Shown here piece after piece: positions 8,078 through 15,811 of a stretch of 29,629 nucleotides of DNA. The stretch is from Lachnospiraceae bacterium (GTDB taxonomy: Bacteria; Bacillota; Clostridia; Lachnospirales; Lachnospiraceae): positions 1 to 29,629 of the forward strand of contig VSND01000218.1 of assembly GCA_009774145.1 (NCBI GenBank). Reading direction: 5' to 3'. Under the pieces are notes generated by a model. It saw only the letters and a list, made by a program, of their open reading frames with translations. It searched no databases and was not told where the DNA came from. The position numbers and the translations under genes are program-made. Each line of letters begins with the position of its first letter. The stretch's first letter is position 1.

Positions 8078-11000
8078 TTAGAATGAAAGGTTGACACCGA
8101 AGAGGAAGGTGCGGGGACGCGGATAGTAACCTATGTCGACGCCCGATACCCATGACTGTGTGCCGTAGCCGATCTCGGGGTCCATACCGTCATACTTGGT
8201 CCAAGTGATGAGGTTCTGTGCTTGGAAGTAGAGGCGGCACTGGCTGCACCACTTCTGGTTGATGAGCGGAGCGAAGTTGTAGCCGAAGGTGAGATTGCTG
8301 ATGCGGAGGTAGTCGCCGTCCTGCACATAAAGGTCGCTGAACTGCCAGTTGATGTTCTGGTTGGTCACGCGGGGTATGCGGTTTGATGTGCCTTCGCCTG
8401 TCCAGCGGTCGAGGATGGCGGTGGTGTAGTTGGCCTGCTGGCTGTCCCAGCTGCGGTAGCTCTGCACGATCTTGTTGCCTGCCACGCCTGTGGCCACGAT
8501 GCCGAGGTCGAAGTTCTTCCAGTAGAGGTTGACGTTGAAGCCGTAGGAGAGCTTGGGCATGCCGTTGCCGAGGTCGACCTTGTCGTTGTCGTCGATGATG
8601 CCGTCGCGGTTGACGTCGACAAAGATTACGTCGCCCGGCTGGGGATTGTCCTGAAGGGTGCCGTTGCCGGCCTGCAGCCAGCGGTTGATTTCATCCTGAT
8701 TCTGGAAGATGCCGGCGGTCTTGAAGCCCCAGAAGTAACCGATGGGTTTGCCGTTTTCGGCGCGGTAGAACTCGGGAGTGTTGTTGTACAGTTCGTTGGA
8801 ATTACCGTGGATGATGCCGTCCTGATTGGGTATCGAGCCGACTTTGTTCTTGTTCCAAGCACCGTTGACGCCTACGCTGTAGGAGAAGTCCTTGCCGATG
8901 ACGTCGTTCCAAGTGACGTTGAGCTCGACACCGGTGTTTTTCACGTCACCGCCGTTGATGAAGGGGGCGCCTGTGCCGGCAGTGGCGAGTATGGGCGCTT
9001 TCACGAGCCAGTCGCGGGTGGTCTTGATGTAGAAGTCGAAGTTGACCGACAGGCGGTTGCCGAGAAGTCGGGCGTCGAAGCCGAGGTTGGTCTGCTCTGA
9101 GGTCTCCCAAGTCACGCCGAGGTTTCCGAGCTGGCTGGGATATGCGCCCCAGTTGTTGGCCCATATGGTGTTGTATTCGCCGTTGTACACTCCGTTAGGA
9201 CCGAAGTACTCGCCGAAGAAGTAGTTGGCGTAAGTGTTTTTGATCGGTGACAGGTACTGGTAGTTGTCGATGTTCTGGTTACCTACCTGACCCCAGCTGA
9301 CGCGCAGTTTCAGGAAGTCGAGCCAAGAGGCCGTCGGTTCCATGAACGACTCGTTGGATATGTTCCATCCGGCCGATACCGAGGGGAAGTAGCCGAAGCG
9401 GTGGCCGCGGGCGAATTTTGACGATCCGTCGGCGCGGAATGTGGCGTTGATCATGTATTTTTCCTGCCAGTTCCATCCGAGACGTCCGAAGTAGCTGACC
9501 GAGCGCGAGTCGTCGTGGGGATATCCGGCGGCGTTAAGTCCGTCGGCAGTCGATGCGCCGGTGCCGTTGCTTACCCAAGCATGTTCCCAGTCATCGAAGC
9601 CCTCTTTGAGGTAGCCCTGCTTGCCTTCGAGGAAGGTGCCCTGATAACGGTAGGCCTCCATACCTATAAGTGCGTTGAACGCATGTTCGCCGATGTTCCA
9701 GTCATAGGTGGCGGTGTTGGTCCAAGTCATGCCGAGCGAGTTGGTCTTGTTCTGGCTTACTTTGGTGTAGGAGTGGGAGGTGTCGGTCGAGGTGAACTGA
9801 TATACCGGCTCGAAGTTGCGCCATTCCGAAGCTCCGTAAACGACACCGAACACGGTGCGTATGCGCAGGTTCTTTATCGGCTCTATCTGGGCGTATACGT
9901 TGCCCGAGAAAGTAGCATTCTTGGACTGGTTTTTCAGCAGCATCATGTTACCGTAGGGGTTGCCGTCGCCCTTGTTCCAGTCAGAGTTGACGGTGGAGTT
10001 GTAGCCGAAGGGTCCGGCGGGATTGTATACGGGAGCCAGCGGCGAGGTGTAGAACGCGCCGCGCAGGCCGTTGTTGTACTGGTTGCCTATACCGATGCCG
10101 TGCTGCTTCGCGTAGATGAAGCTTGCCTGCTCGCCCACAGTGACAAGGCCGTTGAAGAGCTTGTGGTCGGAGTTTATACGGAAGTTGTAGCGCGAGTAGT
10201 TGTTGGCTTCCGATCCGCCTACTATACCTGCTTGGTCAATGTAGCCGAGCGACATGGCGTAGGTCGATGTCGACGAACCGCCTGTGATGCCTACGGTGTA
10301 GCTCTGGGTGGGTACGTTGTCCTCAAACATGGTGCCGATCCAGTCGGTGTCATAGACGCTCAGGGGGTTGCCCTCGGCGTCGCGCTGCCAGATGCTGTTG
10401 ATCGATGACCAGTTGTAGGGTTCGAGGCCGCTGTTGATCTGCTGCTCGTCCATTATGGTCATGTACTGCTGGGCGTTGAGCATCTTCATCTTGCGGGGAG
10501 CGCTCTGCCAACCGTAGTAGCCGTCGAAGGTGACCTTGGCGGTGCCCTCCTTGCCCTGACGGGTGGTGATGAGGACTACGCCGTTGGCAGCCTGCGCGCC
10601 ATAGATGGCCGCGCTGGCTGCGTCCTTAAGGACGTCAATGGACTCGATGTCGGCCGGGTTGAGGGTGGCGGGGTCACCTCCCACACCGTCTATAAGATAG
10701 AGCGGCGAGGCGTTGCCTGTGGTGCCGAGACCGCGGATGGTGACTTTCATGCCTGAACCGGGGCGTCCCGACTCCGATGCGATGTTGACGCCGGGGAGCT
10801 GGCCCTGCATGGCCTGAAGAGGCGAGGTAGTGTTCATTTTGGCAATCTCGTCGCCCTTTATCTGCGCGGTGGCGCCGGTGACGAGTTTCTTTTTCTGTAC
10901 GCCGTAACCTACTACCACCACTTCGTCGAGAACTTCGGAGTTTTCGAGAAGGGCTACGTCGAGGCGGTCAGATGTGACGGTGATTTCGCGGGGTGTCATG

Positions 11001-11266
11001 CCCACGTAAGAAAACAGGAGCACTGCGCCTGTCTCGGTCGTGATAGTGTAGTTGCCGTCAATGTCGGTCGATGTACCGTTGGCGGTACCTTTGACTTGTA
11101 CGGTTACGCCGATGAGCGGTTCGCCGTCGGCGGCTGAGGTCACCGTACCCGTGACAGTAACCGGTTCGGCATGCAGAAAGCCTACACAGGTCAAGAGGCA
11201 CAGTGTCACCAATGCAATGCGGAAGAGTCGTGACTCCCGACAATGTTCCATTAGTCTTTTTCTCAT
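8078..11266 (-). CDS. susC: SusC/RagA-family TonB-dependent outer-membrane transporter
   Basis: This 1062-residue protein is the TonB-dependent channel that imports oligosaccharides. It has a signal peptide (hydrophobic 15-30, probable cleavage after LHA at 33), a carboxypeptidase-regulatory-like domain (about 37-112, VTGTVTSAADGEPLIGVTV), a TonB-box-like LDEVVVVGYG (113-122), a plug domain (about 125-235, with GMKVTIRGLG and LYLIDGV) and a beta-barrel to the end, closing on the aromatic LFGVNLSF. The start at 11266 was kept because it precedes the hydrophobic core; Met6 is an alternative. It is the first gene of the operon, and a -7 box lies about 95 bp upstream. Expression is probably controlled by the divergent HTCS. 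Confidence 0.97.
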   Translation of the reverse strand: MRKRLMEHCRESRLFRIALVTLCLLTCVGFLHAEPVTVTGTVTSAADGEPLIGVTVQVKGTANGTSTDIDGNYTITTETGAVLLFSYVGMTPREITVTSDRLDVALLENSEVLDEVVVVGYGVQKKKLVTGATAQIKGDEIAKMNTTSPLQAMQGQLPGVNIASESGRPGSGMKVTIRGLGTTGNASPLYLIDGVGGDPATLNPADIESIDVLKDAASAAIYGAQAANGVVLITTRQGKEGTAKVTFDGYYGWQSAPRKMKMLNAQQYMTIMDEQQINSGLEPYNWSSINSIWQRDAEGNPLSVYDTDWIGTMFEDNVPTQSYTVGITGGSSTSTYAMSLGYIDQAGIVGGSEANNYSRYNFRINSDHKLFNGLVTVGEQASFIYAKQHGIGIGNQYNNGLRGAFYTSPLAPVYNPAGPFGYNSTVNSDWNKGDGNPYGNMMLLKNQSKNATFSGNVYAQIEPIKNLRIRTVFGVVYGASEWRNFEPVYQFTSTDTSHSYTKVSQNKTNSLGMTWTNTATYDWNIGEHAFNALIGMEAYRYQGTFLEGKQGYLKEGFDDWEHAWVSNGTGASTADGLNAAGYPHDDSRSVSYFGRLGWNWQEKYMINATFRADGSSKFARGHRFGYFPSVSAGWNISNESFMEPTASWLDFLKLRVSWGQVGNQNIDNYQYLSPIKNTYANYFFGEYFGPNGVYNGEYNTIWANNWGAYPSQLGNLGVTWETSEQTNLGFDARLLGNRLSVNFDFYIKTTRDWLVKAPILATAGTGAPFINGGDVKNTGVELNVTWNDVIGKDFSYSVGVNGAWNKNKVGSIPNQDGIIHGNSNELYNNTPEFYRAENGKPIGYFWGFKTAGIFQNQDEINRWLQAGNGTLQDNPQPGDVIFVDVNRDGIIDDNDKVDLGNGMPKLSYGFNVNLYWKNFDLGIVATGVAGNKIVQSYRSWDSQQANYTTAILDRWTGEGTSNRIPRVTNQNINWQFSDLYVQDGDYLRISNLTFGYNFAPLINQKWCSQCRLYFQAQNLITWTKYDGMDPEIGYGTQSWVSGVDIGYYPRPRTFLFGVNLSF

Positions 11267-11361
11267 TGAAAGTGATTTTAAGTGTTAGAGTTTAGTTGTT
11301 TTTGAGTTTTAGGTTGTCTTAGGTGAGTACTTATGTTAATTAAACGTAAGATTAACCGTGG

Positions 11362-11369
11362 CAAAATTA
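11362..11369 (-). promoter_or_regulatory. Candidate susC -7 box
   Basis: The minus strand reads TAATTTTG, matching the Bacteroidetes -7 consensus TAnnTTTG. No clear -33 TTTG is visible at the usual spacing, which fits a promoter that depends on an activator such as the HTCS. Confidence 0.5.
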
Positions 11370-11494
11370 TATCATATTAAGATACTTTTATGGTTAAAAT
11401 GTAAAATTAACAGGTATCATACGGGCTGATTTCGGGCTCAAATGTTTCGCTCGTAGGTATAAAATGTTTTAATAAGGATGAAATATGTTATAAA

Positions 11495-11544
11495 ACAGCG
11501 TTTTGAGGAGGTGCTGCGGCTGCGGCGCCGGCTCAAAACGCTGT
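11495..11544. repeat. Perfect 13-bp inverted repeat in the divergent control region
   Basis: ACAGCGTTTTGAG at 11495-11507 is the exact reverse complement of CTCAAAACGCTGT at 11532-11544. The 24-nt GC-rich spacer can itself form a weaker stem (GGTGCT with GGCGCC). On the minus strand it is followed by TTTAT, so a terminator facing the susC side is possible; an HTCS operator or an antisense barrier are alternatives. Confidence 0.65.
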
Positions 11545-11629
11545 AGGCGGCCGGAGAATCACCACGGCGGTGCGGATAGGCATTGTTCAGTTAATAATTG
11601 TATAATTTCCGGCTTTCGGCAAATATGCT

Positions 11630-11637
11630 TATATTTG
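11630..11637 (+). promoter_or_regulatory. Candidate HTCS gene -7 box
   Basis: TATATTTG matches TAnnTTTG and lies 27 bp before the ATG at 11664, which implies a very short 5' leader. The -33 element is not obvious. Confidence 0.45.
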
Positions 11638-11663
11638 TAATCCAAACACATTATATATATATC

Positions 11664-14600
11664 ATGAAGCGCATTATGAGAAGTCGTCCGTTATTGGTGA
11701 TACTGTTTATGCTTGCGGTCGTGGCATCGGCAGCCGCGGGACCTTTGCGGTTCAAGCATATCGAGGCCGGCGACGGCCTTTCCAACAACAAAGTCAACTG
11801 TATACTTAAGGATAAAGAGGGTTTTATGTGGTTCGGTACATCATCGGGCCTAAACCGCTATGACGGCTATAATATAAAGGTATATCGCGGCGACCCGGCC
11901 GACAGCACCGCCCTGAGCGACAGTTATGTCGACAAGCTGCTGCAGGGCGATGACGGACGCATGTGGGTGCACATGGGCGACTCCTACAGTGTGTATGACC
12001 CTGTGCATGACCGGTTTGACAACAATGTGCTGCCCGAGTTCCGCAAGATGGGCGTCAACGCCATACCCGTGAACATGAACATACTGCCTACCGGCATATG
12101 GATGAGCGTGCGCAATGACGGGCTGTACCGTTACAAAAACGGCCGTACCGACAAGTTGACCCCGCTCACCTCCGACGGTCGCGAAATAACCGGAGTTACC
12201 GTAGTCGATGACTCCGTGACCGCCGTTATCGACAACCGCGGCCGCATAAGCCTGATAGACGATGACCTTGCGGTACTGGCGAGTGCCGAGACGTTTGGCG
12301 TCGACAATCCGCATCAGGAGGATATGTGGCTGTTTGCCGACCGCGACGGCCTGCTGTGGGCTTTCGGCGAGGCCGGCCTGTGGGTCTACGACACTCATTC
12401 GGGCCGTATCGACATGTCGACTGTGCCCCGCTCGATAGTGCCCGGTTCGGTAAGGACCATGGCACAGGACGCCGACGGGCTTATATGGATGGGGCTTGAC
12501 AATGACGGCATACTGCTTCTGGAGAAAGGAGTGGGGGAGCGCCACATAGTCAACAATCCGGTTGACGCATATTCGCTCGGCAACAACTCGGTGACCACCA
12601 TGTATGTCGACGATGCCGGCGCCATGTGGGTGGGTACTCAGAAAAAAGGTGTGTCGGTGTACAATGACAGCGAGTTTAAGTTTGACCTTGAGCCATTTCC
12701 CGACGTCAACTGTGTGGTGTCGGCCTCGACTCCCGGCATGGTGTGGGTGGGCACCGACAAGGACGGCCTCATGCTGTGGAACCGTATTACCGGCGAGAAG
12801 CGCGTAGTGCATGACCCCGCCGACGGCTCGCATCATCCGGCCATAGCGTGCATAACTCCCGCGCGCGACGGCAGTGTGTGGATAGGTACGTTTACACGCG
12901 GTCTGAAGCACTACAAGAACGGTACGTTTCGTGACTATACGTCGGCTGACGGGCTTGCCAACGATAATGTGTGGTCGCTACTCGAGAATCCCGACGGCAC
13001 TCTGTGGGTGGGCACTCTCGGCGGCGGTCTGCAGCTGCTCGACCCGTCTACAGGCCGCTTCACGACTTATGACGCGGCGTCAACCGGCCTTGAAAGCGAC
13101 TATATAAACTCGCTATGCCGGGGAGCCGACGGCAAGGTCTATGCGGGTACCACGGAGGGTGTGTCGGTCATCGACCCCGTGACAAGGAAGATAACGACCT
13201 TCAGCGGCGCGCGCGACGGCAGCAAGGAATTTGCCAGCCCTTACATAAGCCAGCTGTTTTTCGACAGCCGCGGCCTTTTGTGGGTTGCCACACGCGAGGG
13301 GCTGAACGTATACGACATGAAGCGCGACTCGGTCTATGACGTCGAGGTGTTTGCCGACGTGCCCCGCCCCTACATACTCGGAGTGGAGGAGGACGCCGCC
13401 CATACGATGTGGGTGAGTGTCGACGGCAGTCTTGTCAATATAAAGGTGGAGAGCGACTTCAACAATCCCGGCTACCGGTTTGAACCGCGTGTATACGGCG
13501 GCAAGGACGGATTGCAGAACAGCACCTTCAACCAGCGTTCGCTCGCGCGGCTCGACAATGGCGACATCGTGGCCGGCGGACTGTACGGGTTGAATATGGT
13601 CGCCCCCGGCAGCATACACTATAATCTGCGTCGCCCGAAAGTCATGTTTACCGGCCTGAGCCTGCTGAACGAGAAGATAGTGCCGGGCCGCAAGTATGAC
13701 GGGCGCGTGGTGCTCGACGAAGCGCTTAACCACACCTCGCGTATAGAGCTGGGCTACAGGCAGAACAGTTTTACCGTGACATTTGCCACCGACAATTATG
13801 TGCTGCCCGACCATACTACATATTATTACAAGCTGGAGAATTTCAATAAGGACTGGATGGAATGTCCGCCCGGCATGCACCATGCGGCGTATACCAACAT
13901 ACCGCCGGGCACTTACCGGCTTGTGGTGAAGGCTGTCAACAACGACGGCGTGGAGGGCGATGCCGAAAATACGCTTACCATAGTTATAAATCCTCCTATA
14001 TGGGGCACTCTCTGGGCCAAGATTCTCTACGGTCTTCTTGTCGCGGGTGCGGTGGTGCTGGTGTTTTATATCGTGCGGCGTTACGAGCGCAAGCGCTATA
14101 CCGAGAAGCGCCGCGAAGAGACGGCCCGCAAGCAGGAGGAACTTAACCAGCTTAAATTCAGGTTCTATACCAACGTCAGCCATGAGCTGCGCACCCCTCT
14201 CACCCTCATATTGTCGCCTATAGAGTCGATGCTTAAAGACTCGCGCGATGAAAAAGAGAAAAAACGTCTGAATACCATTTATTCAAATGCCAACCGCTTG
14301 CTGTATCTTGTCAATCAGCTTCTTGACTTCCGCAAGAGCGAGGTGGCCGCGCTTACGTTCAACGGCTCGTCGGGCGATGTCATAGAATTTCTGAGGGCTG
14401 TGTACAATCAGTTTGGTGTGGCTGCGGAGAAAAAGGATATTGCCATGTCGTTCAACACCAATGTCGAGCATCTTGACATGGTGTTTGATGCCGACAAACT
14501 TAGCAAGACGCTTAATAATCTGATATCCAACGCCATGAAATTCACTCCGGCCGGCGGCTCCGTTACGGTCGACCTTACGCTTACGGGCAAGATGCTGCGT

Positions 14601-15665
14601 ATAAAGGTGATCGATACGGGGTGCGGTGTGCCTGACGAGGACAAGACTCAGGTATTCGAGCGTTTCTATCAGAGCCGCAACAGCAAAGGGGCCGACGGAG
14701 GTTCGGGCATAGGCCTGAATCTGGTCAAGGAGTATGTGAGGCTGCATGACGGCGACGTATGGGTACAGGACACTCCCGGAGGGGGCGCCACGTTTACCGT
14801 CGATATTCCCGTAAGGGAGGGTGTGGCTCCCAAAATCGGTGTGCCGGCCGACTCCGGTGCCGCCGTGGCTGACAGCCCGCAGACGGAGCCGCGGGAGTCA
14901 AAGACCTCGAAGCCTGTGGCTCTTGTGGTCGATGACAACCATGACCTTCTCGACTTCATGCGCGACGAGCTGAGCGACGACTTCAATGTCATTACCGCCG
15001 GCGACGGTGTCGAGGCTCTCGAAGTGTTGAATGACAACAAGGTCGACATCGTGGTGAGCGACCTGATGATGCCTCACATGGACGGCATAGAGCTGTGTCG
15101 CCGCCTGAAGGCCGACAAGTCCACAGCCGAGCTGCCGGTCATACTTGTCACTGCCAAGCAGGATGTGCAGTCGGTGGTCGAAGGTCTTGCCACCGGTGCC
15201 GATGACTATGTGACAAAGCCGTTCAACAACGAGGTGCTGCTGCTGAAAATGAAGCGGCTGGCCGGTACAAAGCGCAAGGCCGTGGCCTCGCGGCCGCTTA
15301 TCGAACCTGAACCCGAACCGGTCAAGATCACCTCGCTCGACGAGCAGTTTGTCGACAAGGCCGTGAAGTATGTCGAGGAGAATCTGTCGCGCAGCGATCT
15401 GTCGGTAGAGGAGCTTAGCCGCCAGCTGGGTATGAGCCGTGTGCATCTCTACAAGAAGATGTTGCAGCTTACCGGCAAGACCCCCATAGAGTTCATACGT
15501 GTGTTAAGGCTTAAACGTGCGGCGCAGTATCTTCGCGAGAGCCAGCTTAATGTGTCGGAAATAGCCTATCGCATGGGCTTCAACAACCCCAAGTATTTCA
15601 GCAAATATTTTCAGGAAGAATACGGCATGTCGCCCTCGGAATATCAGAAAAAAGAGGGGGTATAA
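11664..15665 (+). CDS. Hybrid two-component system sensor/regulator (HTCS) of the PUL
   Basis: This 1333-residue one-protein two-component system senses oligosaccharide in the periplasm and activates PUL transcription. I start at ATG 11664 (MKRIMRSRPLLVILF) because this gives a proper signal/anchor sequence; the open frame extends 22 codons upstream without one. Domains are: periplasmic two-part reg_prop beta-propeller (about 30-660, repeats like GLIWMGLDNDG and GTLWVGTLGGG), Y_Y_Y domain (about 696-776), membrane helix (about 783-804), HisKA with SHELRTP (His840), HATPase (N box LNNLISNAMKF, DTGCGVPD, GGSGIGL), receiver with VVDDN and phospho-acceptor Asp1133 in VVSDLMMP, Lys1185 in TKPF, and a C-terminal AraC-type HTH (about 1230-1328). 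All catalytic residues look intact. Confidence 0.97.
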   Translation: MKRIMRSRPLLVILFMLAVVASAAAGPLRFKHIEAGDGLSNNKVNCILKDKEGFMWFGTSSGLNRYDGYNIKVYRGDPADSTALSDSYVDKLLQGDDGRMWVHMGDSYSVYDPVHDRFDNNVLPEFRKMGVNAIPVNMNILPTGIWMSVRNDGLYRYKNGRTDKLTPLTSDGREITGVTVVDDSVTAVIDNRGRISLIDDDLAVLASAETFGVDNPHQEDMWLFADRDGLLWAFGEAGLWVYDTHSGRIDMSTVPRSIVPGSVRTMAQDADGLIWMGLDNDGILLLEKGVGERHIVNNPVDAYSLGNNSVTTMYVDDAGAMWVGTQKKGVSVYNDSEFKFDLEPFPDVNCVVSASTPGMVWVGTDKDGLMLWNRITGEKRVVHDPADGSHHPAIACITPARDGSVWIGTFTRGLKHYKNGTFRDYTSADGLANDNVWSLLENPDGTLWVGTLGGGLQLLDPSTGRFTTYDAASTGLESDYINSLCRGADGKVYAGTTEGVSVIDPVTRKITTFSGARDGSKEFASPYISQLFFDSRGLLWVATREGLNVYDMKRDSVYDVEVFADVPRPYILGVEEDAAHTMWVSVDGSLVNIKVESDFNNPGYRFEPRVYGGKDGLQNSTFNQRSLARLDNGDIVAGGLYGLNMVAPGSIHYNLRRPKVMFTGLSLLNEKIVPGRKYDGRVVLDEALNHTSRIELGYRQNSFTVTFATDNYVLPDHTTYYYKLENFNKDWMECPPGMHHAAYTNIPPGTYRLVVKAVNNDGVEGDAENTLTIVINPPIWGTLWAKILYGLLVAGAVVLVFYIVRRYERKRYTEKRREETARKQEELNQLKFRFYTNVSHELRTPLTLILSPIESMLKDSRDEKEKKRLNTIYSNANRLLYLVNQLLDFRKSEVAALTFNGSSGDVIEFLRAVYNQFGVAAEKKDIAMSFNTNVEHLDMVFDADKLSKTLNNLISNAMKFTPAGGSVTVDLTLTGKMLRIKVIDTGCGVPDEDKTQVFERFYQSRNSKGADGGSGIGLNLVKEYVRLHDGDVWVQDTPGGGATFTVDIPVREGVAPKIGVPADSGAAVADSPQTEPRESKTSKPVALVVDDNHDLLDFMRDELSDDFNVITAGDGVEALEVLNDNKVDIVVSDLMMPHMDGIELCRRLKADKSTAELPVILVTAKQDVQSVVEGLATGADDYVTKPFNNEVLLLKMKRLAGTKRKAVASRPLIEPEPEPVKITSLDEQFVDKAVKYVEENLSRSDLSVEELSRQLGMSRVHLYKKMLQLTGKTPIEFIRVLRLKRAAQYLRESQLNVSEIAYRMGFNNPKYFSKYFQEEYGMSPSEYQKKEGV

Positions 15666-15689
15666 CATTTTATGCCTTACAATTTAACA

Positions 15690-15720
15690 AATGGCGCAAG
15701 TGTATGACATTTGCGCCATT
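15690..15720 (+). terminator. Terminator-like hairpin after the HTCS gene
   Basis: A perfect 10-bp stem, AATGGCGCAA at 15690-15699 and TTGCGCCATT at 15711-15720, has an 11-nt loop and is followed by ATTATT rather than a pure T-run. It separates the HTCS from the GH31 promoter. Confidence 0.6.
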
Positions 15721-15762
15721 ATTATTCAACATGTGTTAAGCATGTGTTTGACGGATGCTTAG

Positions 15763-15770
15763 TAATTTTG
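15763..15770 (+). promoter_or_regulatory. Candidate GH31 -7 box
   Basis: TAATTTTG matches TAnnTTTG and lies 41 bp before the GH31 ATG. A TTTG at 15747-15750 is too close (12 bp) to be the standard -33 element. This suggests GH31 has its own promoter. Confidence 0.5.
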
Positions 15771-15811
15771 AATTGCGAAAACTAAACATCATTATCAATT
15801 AAATCAATAAA

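Larger units (their letters stand above)
11267..11663. promoter_or_regulatory. Divergent susC / HTCS control region
   Basis: This AT-rich 397-bp region separates the divergent susC and HTCS genes. It contains a -7 box for each direction and a perfect 13-bp inverted repeat, described separately. HTCS regulators usually bind near the susC promoter, so the operator is expected here. No other coding sequence was seen. Confidence 0.7.

Noticed and set aside
11850..12911. 353-codon minus-strand open frame opposite the HTCS gene
   Set aside because: The sense strand encodes an intact beta-propeller; the antisense translation is low-complexity and His/Val rich with no motif.
13113..14183. 356-codon minus-strand open frame opposite the HTCS gene
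   Set aside because: Shadow of the propeller and Y_Y_Y coding region for the same reasons.
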